Source: Posidonia oceanica
Taxonomy: Eukaryota; Streptophyta; Magnoliopsida; Alismatales; Posidoniaceae
Assembly (NCBI GenBank): GCA_037176725.1
Contig: JAZBRS010000020.1
Location: 97,420,501 to 97,484,500 of the forward strand
Direction: 5' to 3'
DNA: 64,000 bases
Part shown: one piece after another, positions 57,590 through 64,000 of the stretch
How the letters are laid out: each line of letters starts with the position of its first letter
How positions within the stretch are numbered: position 1 is the first letter of the stretch
Program-made: the position numbers and the translations under genes
Notes under the pieces: generated by a model
Database searches by the model: none
Seen by the model: only the letters and a program-made list of their open reading frames with translations
What the model was told of the DNA's origin: nothing

Positions 57590-58080
57590 GAAGTCAATGA
57601 AGGGGCAGGCCGTAGCAGATCATCTGGTCGACTTACCACTGCCTGAATATCAACCTTTGCAGGCGCAGTTCCCTGATGAGGACATCTTGTTTGCCTCAGA
57701 AGACACCGAGCAGAAGGATTCCAAGGATGAATTTCAGTGGCACATGTTTTTTGACAGCGCTTTCAATAAAAGAGGCAGAGGCATCGGAGCAGTCCTAGCA
57801 ACACCACAGGGAGAACTAATCCTGTTTGCCAGGCAAAATGACCTTCAGCTGCACCAACAACGAGGCAGAGTACGAAGCCTGCATTTTAGGACTGCAAGTC
57901 GCACTCGAGCATGGTGTGCGGAAACTGCATGTGCACGGTGATGCAATGTTAGTTGTCTCCCAAGTCAATGGCAACTAGAAGACCAAGGATCCCAAGCTAG
58001 TGCCATACCATGAGTACCTACTGGAACTGATTGAGCACTTCGAGGAGACTCACTTCACCTTCATGAATAGAGCCAAGAAT
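57590..58080 (+). pseudogene. Archaeal-type RNase H of element C
   Basis: Starts FQWHMFFDSAFNKRGRGIGA with the catalytic Asp; the middle (LILFARQNDLQ...) is frameshifted near 57840, after which NNEAEYEACILGLQVALEHG and HGDAMLVVSQVNG are readable in another frame. A stop at 57976 replaces Trp. Confidence 0.82.
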
Positions 58081-58399
58081 GCCTATGAGACGCTCTAGCA
58101 ACCCTAGCGTCCTGGCTCTCCATACCCGAAGACGATGCAGTGGACGTATCAGTGACCCGCGTCGAGCAGCCCGCGCACTGCATGAGCATTGAGGAAGCAG
58201 TTATTGCAGAGGAACCTCGTTGGTACCATGACATCAAGGTCTTCCTGGAGTCTGGCAACCTCCCAACCGGCACATCAACAGTGGACAAAAAGACTATGAC
58301 ACGCTTGGCGTCCAAGTATGTCTTGGGAGCAGGACATCTCTACAGAAGGTCCTACAATCAGATGCTTTTGCGCTGCGCAAACAAAAAAGAGGCTGACAT

Positions 58400-59457
58400 G
58401 CTGATGCTTCAGGTCCATGCAGGGACATGCGGCCCGCACATGAACGGCGTGTTACTAGCCAAGAAAATTATGCTGCAAGGCTACTTCTAGTCCACGATGG
58501 AGGCAGATTGTTGCCGGTTCGTGCGCAGATGCTACAATTGTCAGATACATGGGAACTTCATCCATGCGCCGCCGTAGCAGCTCCACAGCATGGCATCACC
58601 TTGGTCTTTCTCCACTTGGGGAATTGACGTCATTGGCACAATCCATCCTGCGGCCTCCAACGGCCATCGCTTCATCCTTGTAGCAATCGACTACTTTACC
58701 AAATGGGTGGAAGCAGCCTCATACAAGGCAGTAACGGCTGTTGTAATAGAGAAGTTCATCAAGAACAACATCATTGCCCGTTACAGGGTCCCATATGTGC
58801 TCATCTCTGATAATGGCACGAATTTCACGGCCAAGAGAATGGAGGAGTGCCTGCACAGTTTTAGGATTAAGCACCACAAGTCCTCCCCTTATCGGCCACA
58901 AATGAATGGCGCAGTCGAGTTGGCCAATAAGAACTTGATAAAGATTCTCAAGAAGATGGCGAAGACTCACAAGAACTGGCATGACAAGCTCCCATACGCC
59001 TTATGGGCCTACAGAACGTCGATCCGGACCTCGACAGGAGCAACTCCTTATTCACTGGTCTATGGCATGGAGGCCGTTCTGCCAATTGAAGTTGAGATCT
59101 CGTCCCTACGGATTCTAAAAGAGGCAGAACTGGAAGAGGCAGAATGGATCGAAGACCGCTGCACCCAGTTGAACCTGATCGACGAGCGTAGACTGCAGGC
59201 AATGCACCACGCTCAATGCTATCAGAAGAGGATGGCTAGGTCCTATCAGAAGAAAGTCAGGCCCAAAAACTTCACGCCAGGTGACTTGGTCTTGCGAGCC
59301 ATTCACCTTCCTGACGGCCGAGGCAAATTCCGGCCCAACTGGCGTGGCCCTTATGTCATCAAGCAGATATTCTCTGGGGGCGTAGCCTCGAGAGTATGGA
59401 TCAAGTCGAGCAGTCCAAGCCAGTCAATGCCTGCTACCTCAAGAAATACTACCAGTG
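58400..59457 (+). pseudogene. Integrase domain of element C
   Basis: Zinc finger HAGTCGPHMNG ... CRFVRRCYNCQ-type, with a Cys/His position altered. Catalytic residues are all present: Asp in GIDVIGTIHP, Asp in ISDNGTNF, Glu in NGAVELANK. The C-terminal motif GDLVLRAIHLPDGRGKFRPN follows. Stops at 58488 (Trp) and 58575 (Gln) precede the core, and the extreme end is frameshifted around 59380, though NACYLKKYYQ is recognisable in another frame at about 59428-59457. Confidence 0.9.
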
Positions 59458-60310
59458 ATCTGGAACTGTATCCTTACCTTGCAGAATCCCCTTTCCCTTT
59501 GCATTCCATGCATACATGACCATCCCGCCATCATACACTCACATTTGCACTCTTTTATTTGTTTTACATGCCGCTCGACCAATCATAAACAGCATCTACA
59601 CATCATCATCATGCGTTACCATTTTCGTCCGATGAGGAAAATCAGAAAAGCTTGCCTACTTGAGTAGGGATCCAATCTCGCTTCATCTGGTCCTACCTAG
59701 ATGTCTTAGCTAGTAAGGAAGCCACCTTCAATATGAGAATGGACGAAATGTTCAAACCTCTTAGGACCACCACCTCAAGAGGGAGACAAAATGCTCGGGT
59801 GAGAGTGAGAGTGTGAGCCATACAAAATTTATCTATCCACCCACCAGGGCACAAAAGAAATAAGAAGATAGAAGGCGAAGATAGAAGTTAGCCCTAGAGT
59901 TAGAGGCGAGCAGAGTAGCCCTGTTCCCTCAGCCAACCTTGGAGAGGAGTCGAAGCCCATGCCTGGGAAGCACATTTCCCTAGGGACTAGCCACCCCTTT
60001 TAGCAGTCACAACTCTTGAATACCAGACCAGTCATCCATTACCTCCAAGTCAAGGATAGGGTGAGTTTGCTCATCTATGTGGGAGAAAAATAAAGGAACT
60101 AAAAGAGAAGGTGTAGGCCCTAGAAGGTTTGGCATGAAGCCCATTCTCATCTCACCACCAAACAAACACACCTTCACCCTTCCCCGAGTGCCACCAACAG
60201 CTGAGAGTCTAGGTAGGGGCAGATGATGTTTGAGACCATTCCCTTCTCCATAGCAGGCATTGAAAGCTTTCCATGTACTGAGGATGCCAATATATTCACA
60301 TCGAGCATGC
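59458..60310 (+). other. Element C post-pol region
   Basis: Colinear with A and B downstream of integrase: CTTGCCTACTTGAGTAGGGA, GATGTCTTAGCTAGTAAGGA, a GAGACAAAATGCTCGGGTGA stretch and the CATGTACTGAGGATG block near 60272. No frame is conserved. Confidence 0.65.
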
Positions 60311-60924
60311 ATCCATTTAGCATCCCTCTTGCCGGATACTGCAAGGTTCCAGCTCGATTTCGAGTCAGGGCACGCCGTTGCCCGCTACAGAGATCATTGG
60401 GCCAGTACGACTAGGGACAAGACATTCCTGAGCCAGGCATGCATCGCCGATCCAGTCAGAGGCTGCAAACAACAAACCAATATCAAGGGATGCACCGAGC
60501 TCAAGTTGGACTTTGCAAGTGGATCACCATTGCAGAACCTTTGGCAGGAGGCAGAGCAGACTTGCCCATCAGCTTGAAGGTCACAGACACAGTCAGGAGG
60601 CTATGCCCGGCCCCCTTACACCACTCAGAGAGGGGAGAGAAGGCATTGACAGTGGCCTGCCTGGCCGTCCCCACGTGTGGATCCCGCACGCAGCTCCTGC
60701 GTCCCATTACCGCGTTTTTAACAGGGTCCTGGCTGTAGAGCAGTTGCTAAGGGATTGGTTGCCTTTTGCCTACAAAACCAGGAAGAACCCAAGTGCCACA
60801 AACAAGAATCAATGTGGAGCATGCACAACATCATGATAGTCTTCATATTCATTGAAATTCAGTTACAAGCATTAGATCCAACCCGTACAAGCCACTGGGT
60901 TGATCAACATGTTACACCTTGCTT
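60311..60924. other. Spacer between the C post-pol region and the antisense gene
   Basis: Colinearity with A and B ends near 60310. The stretch contains a CCCGCACG/CCTGCGT/CCGCG box group at 60667-60712 like those of the C LTR, in the same orientation. Toward 60924 it holds what may be the 3' UTR of the antisense gene. No supported coding frame; the overlapping open frames at 60439-60836 have no homologue. Confidence 0.5.
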
Positions 60925-62364
60925 TCATTCATCTAAGCTGGATCGCCCCCGCTTGGAGCTCCCAGCACCGCTAAACAGGGGACCACTGGGGGGAACCTCG
61001 CAGATGGACCATGTTGCTTGCACCTCAGTGATGTATCCAGTAGTACAGTCCGAGCCAGGCACCGCAGCTATGTCAGTAGATCTTATTTCGCCTCTCATAA
61101 GCCGAGCTAGCTCCTCCGTCATCACTGAAGAATTGAGTGGATAAGACCGGAATCTCTCAGGCATGTGACCTTCAATGAAGGCATCCTGGCGAAGGCCGAA
61201 CTGCCGTAGTACCTGGATGGGATGGAACTCAACGCGCCTAGTGAACCCCGGCAGGATGACCAACCGTGCGCTGTTCCCATTAAAGAACACGGTAAATGGA
61301 TCCGCCGCGGCGGGGAGAATCCGCCAGACCACGGTGTCCCCGGTCAACCCCTCTAGCTTCTCATACTCCTCTCGGACGCTCCCTATAGCCCGGGCATGCC
61401 TGGAGCGGTAGTAGCCTTCAAAGATAGGACGCTGAGGGCGGATAGCCATTGCCCCCATATGGCAGGCCAGCCAGACCTGAAAAAGAGAAATTAGCAGAGT
61501 TAGCAGAGCAGAAACAGACCAGGCCCTCTGAACAGTTATAATGAGCAGTTTACCTAGACCATGGCCGCACACCCGTGGAAGTGACGACAATGGTGTGAGA
61601 CCCTGTCCAGCCCACAGAAGGTTTCTGCTAGAATCACTGGCGCCAGATCTATTTGCCAGGTTACCACAGCCAAAGCTATCTCAGCCACCTCAACAGCAAC
61701 AGCCAGCTAGCCGTGGCCGAAAATCAACTCGCCAAGGAAGCGGGTGTTGTGGTCACCCAAGGTGGCACGCCTCGGGATTGTCTGCTCGAAATATTCCAGG
61801 CGGATCCTAGGTGTCGGCCCGTCAGTACAGATCAACCTTCCCGCACACTCCCCCGGAGTGAGGCCCGTCAGCTGGCGCAAGACAGACGCATAGCCCTCCC
61901 GTCTCATAAACACAGCAGGCCCAGCCAGTGGCGACAGGCTGCAGATCCGGCGCACCTCCTCCAGGGTGGGTGTCATTTCCACAGAGCCAAAGCAGAAAAC
62001 GTGGAACAAGGGTTTCCACAACCTCACCGCAGTACAAAGGAGATGGCGACTGACTTCCACCTCGGCAATATCCAGTGTCCGGGAGGAAATGCCCCACAGC
62101 CGCAGCATCTCGCGATCATCAGTAGTAAGACTTCGGATCCGTGTCCATAGTGCCTCCGAGTAGTGAACCGGGGTGACCAAAGTGGGAAAAGCCTGCATAG
62201 AAACAAATGCAAAGATCAGAATAGAGCTCAGTAAATCAAGAGGAACGAAAATGGGGGGGCTGGACAGCAGCCTCGTCAAGCCGACAGGAGCCCCCCACCA
62301 TGGGAACCTAGGGTATGATGGGCCAACCATGGAAATCAAAGAGAAAGCAAGAGAAACCCACCAT
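60925..62364 (-). pseudogene. Plant-mobile-domain/DUF7745-like gene, intron-bearing, antisense to C
   Basis: Proposed exons on the minus strand: 62364-62362 (ATG, preceding non-coding leader), 62192-61554 and 61476-60925; introns 62361-62193 and 61553-61477, both GT...AG, the second with a CTAAC branch-like site and a pyrimidine tract. The total of about 398 codons matches the 401 of the element A copy. Motifs: FPTLVTPVHYSE, VEVSRHLLC, HVFCFG, EMTPTLEEVRRIC, FMRREGY, ALAVVTWQIDLAP, FHGC, VWLACH, FTVFF, STDIAAV. In-frame TAG at 61709-61707 and at the end of exon 2 (a Gln in A) suggest a pseudogene. It is transcribed, if at all, against gag-pol of C from its own promoter. Family assignment rests on the TPTLEEV core only. 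Confidence 0.68.
61477..61553 (-). other. 77-bp intron absent from the element A homologue
   Basis: GTAAAC donor after an AG, CTAAC about 22 bases before TTCTCTTTTTCAG. In A the flanking codons (LMQ then IWLA) are directly joined, so the boundaries are supported by comparison. Confidence 0.78.
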
Positions 62365-62822
62365 TTTGGAGAAGAATGGGAGAAGGAGAGGTCTCAGGGT
62401 TCGTGGAAGGCATCTGGCACCTCCATGTGTTGTGGGGGGCATATAAACAGGTGCCTTAGATAAACAAGTCACGTGACACCTGGGCAGGCCACCTGGTCCC
62501 GCGCCCAGCTCCCGTGTGGGACTCCCACGCTTTTTACAGTAAAATTTCTAGCTGTGACTTAAGTTAACTTAAGTCGCCTGCAACCTGTGGAACGCCCAGA
62601 AAAATGCAAAAGAGGCCACTTGCCGGGTCATGCAGGCACATACATACAACACAAGCACAAATACACACATTTTGTCATCCAAAGGGCCCTCCGGGCAATT
62701 CCCTTTTGCATTCCATATCCAACTAAGTTTACAGCAACAGGAGTACAAACAGAGAATACAGCATAAAGGAAACAATAGAATGCAAACAAACCCAGCAAAC
62801 AAAATTCCATGACTGCAGGCAT
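62365..62822 (-). promoter_or_regulatory. Region between the two antisense genes, possible promoter
   Basis: On the minus strand a TTTATAT sequence at 62447-62441 precedes CAACACATGG and may be a TATA-like element about 80 bases before the proposed ATG. A CCCGCG-box group like that of the C LTR lies at 62490-62535. The rest should hold the 3' UTR of the upstream gene ending at 62823. The promoter call is weak. Confidence 0.35.
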
Positions 62823-64000
62823 TTAGTCCTCCTCAGACGAGTCAGGAGGTGGGATGCCATGAATCCTCAGAAGGCCCTCCCTGACCTGTTTCCTCCGCAG
62901 CCTCCTAGCAAGCCTGGCTGCAACTGATTGAGATTGCGAGGGACCCGGCCCCGTGCTGCACTCCCCGGCAAGAGACTCTACGTCTGACACATCTGCCAAG
63001 GCGAAGTCCATGCTGAACTCCCCACTGGACTCAGTGTTGACGGCTGGACCAGAGCTGCTCCCCTGAAAAGCAAATATAAGGCTTTTTAGCAGGCATTTAT
63101 AATGGGTTAAGCTGCTTGCATTTGATTCAAGCTTATACCGCTGGAAGCCGTCTCTGCCGCCTCCCCTGTGCCAAAGAACCAGACATGTCAGAACAGGCAG
63201 GTATGCATTCACAAGCAAATTTAAAGGCTACTCTACAGCTATTTTACCGAAGCAGCTCGCATCTGCCGCATCCAATCCTGCAGCCACACCTCAAAGGCCT
63301 GTACCCAAGTCAAAAGGTCAGAATGAGAAGACAGTTACTACATTTATCAAACCTACAGCGATGTTGGGGGTCCTTTACCTGACTCCAGCCCTCGTTGTAC
63401 CACATCTGGGTTTGCCCATCCCGAAGATCCTCCGGAAACAAGTCCGGCTTGCCGACCCGCTCAAACTAATCCATATATTCATCGAGGGAGACCTCCCGGA
63501 TGGTAAAGCGGCTCCGGGCCATCGCCGACGAGGCCAAAGCAGTCCTGGCAGTGGCCCGAGTCAGGGTCTCTAACACCATATTAGCAGGCGGTGACTTGGG
63601 GATGCTGAATGCCCGAGTAAACTGGTGCCGGACCCGCCCGGAAGGTAGTAGGCATACCGTTTGAGGCAGAAGAATTGGACCTGCACTCTCCTCAGCTTTC
63701 GGCCCGAGACCAAAGAAGCCCACTCCAAGGTCTCGTACCTGTGAAAAGGGTGCAGGTCCACCTGAAAGGAAAACAGGGCAAACATCAAAACAGTGTTTTC
63801 TAAGCAATTCATAGGCAGCTAATGCAATTTAAAGTTCACCTCATCTGCATGGATGATGTCCAAGAGGTACCGGTACGACTCGTATCCGTACACACCTGAG
63901 GCAGCCATGTGATCTGGCTCGCACCACTGCCGAGGAAGTGGAAGGAGCTTAGGGCAGAGGCGAAAGAAGTAATGTCCCCACCAGGAATGCTCCATCGCCC
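62823..64000 (-). pseudogene. Unrecognised multi-exon gene, antisense, 3' part
   Basis: Exons on the minus strand: 64000-63840 (continues off the window), 63761-63379, 63298-63248, 63165-63139 and 63062-62823 (TAA/TAG-type stop at the end). Four introns of 78, 80, 82 and 76 bp all have GT and AG ends and phase 0; small exons of 51 and 27 bases keep the frame. The protein has YFFRLCPKLLPLPRQW, YGYESYRYLLDIIHADE, FHRYETLEW, VQVQFFCLKRYAYYLP, FTREV-like FTIREVSLDEYMD, an AFEVWLQDWMRQMRAAS exon, then a Ser/Glu-rich and Arg-rich tail ending PPPDSSEED. The second exon has a frameshift (length 383, not a multiple of three) near 63640 and a stop after DEYMD, so this copy is decayed. I do not recognise the family. 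It lies just upstream of the mobile-domain-like gene on the same strand. Confidence 0.62.

Larger units (their letters stand above)
50957..59457 (+). pseudogene. Element C gag-pol polyprotein (broken)
   Basis: Conserved ATG at 50957 (Met-Ala-Gln), possibly preceded by in-frame ATG 50885. Same domain order as A and B. At least five frame changes (about 53.5, 54.1-54.2, 56.26, 56.67 and 57.8 kb) and about ten stops. RT (Tyr-Met-Asp-Asp), protease (D-N-G-T) and integrase (DDE) active sites are intact, so this copy is diverged in sequence but keeps catalytic motifs better than B. Confidence 0.92.

Noticed and set aside
60439..60836. Overlapping plus-strand frames of about 100 codons after C integrase
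   Set aside because: No homology to A or B, no shared codon pattern, and they overlap the likely 3' UTR of the antisense gene.
62364..62364. Loss of the first intron in the element A captured gene
   Set aside because: The ATG of A aligns with the CAG acceptor of C, so a decayed intron may still lie upstream of 9477; only loss of the 77-bp second intron is well supported.

Overview
This window reads as repeat-dense intergenic DNA of a large-genome flowering plant, most likely a eudicot. I see no host housekeeping gene. Nearly all of it is a nest of very long Ty3/gypsy LTR retrotransposons of the Tat/Ogre type. The evidence is Tat-type reverse transcriptase, a degenerate RNase H followed by a second archaeal-type RNase H, DNG(S/T) proteases, 3-6 kb LTRs and a shared primer site beginning TGGCGACTC. 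The species cannot be named from the sequence.

I recognise five elements, labelled A to E. D: only the LTR tail, primer site and leader are present (1-1382). B (+) is inserted in the D leader at 1383; its 5' LTR (1383-2295 plus 24298-28808) is split by A, and its leader, gag-pol and post-pol region run to 39839. A (-) is the only element with both ends in the window (2296-24297, 22,002 bp), with a perfect 5-bp target duplication CAAGC. E (+) is inserted in the B post-pol region at 39840; a 5.9 kb LTR, primer site and leader are present. C (+) is inserted in the E leader at 46938; LTR, primer site, leader, gag-pol and post-pol region are present. The right halves of D, B, E and probably C should lie beyond base 64000. 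The implied order is D oldest, then B, then A and E, then C. All gag-pol copies are broken by stops and frameshifts.

Each full copy codes, in one ancestral frame, for gag with an unusual zinc knuckle, protease, a long linker, RT, a degenerate RNase H, an archaeal-type RNase H and integrase. Downstream of pol, A and C carry extra cargo. A has a sense, intronless pseudogene (8275-9477) resembling plant-mobile-domain/DUF7745-type proteins. C is followed by its intron-bearing homologue on the opposite strand (60925-62364) and, upstream of that, a second antisense multi-exon gene (62823 to beyond 64000). This difference in orientation and introns is the most interesting observation here.

The LTRs are mosaics: pyrimidine-rich and telomere-like stretches, minisatellites that differ between elements, palindromic arrays in A, CCCGCG-box arrays in C, and a tRNA-derived SINE in the E LTR. 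Every LTR also contains an internal copy of the primer-site core. No tRNA or rRNA gene, CRISPR array or intact host gene was found.
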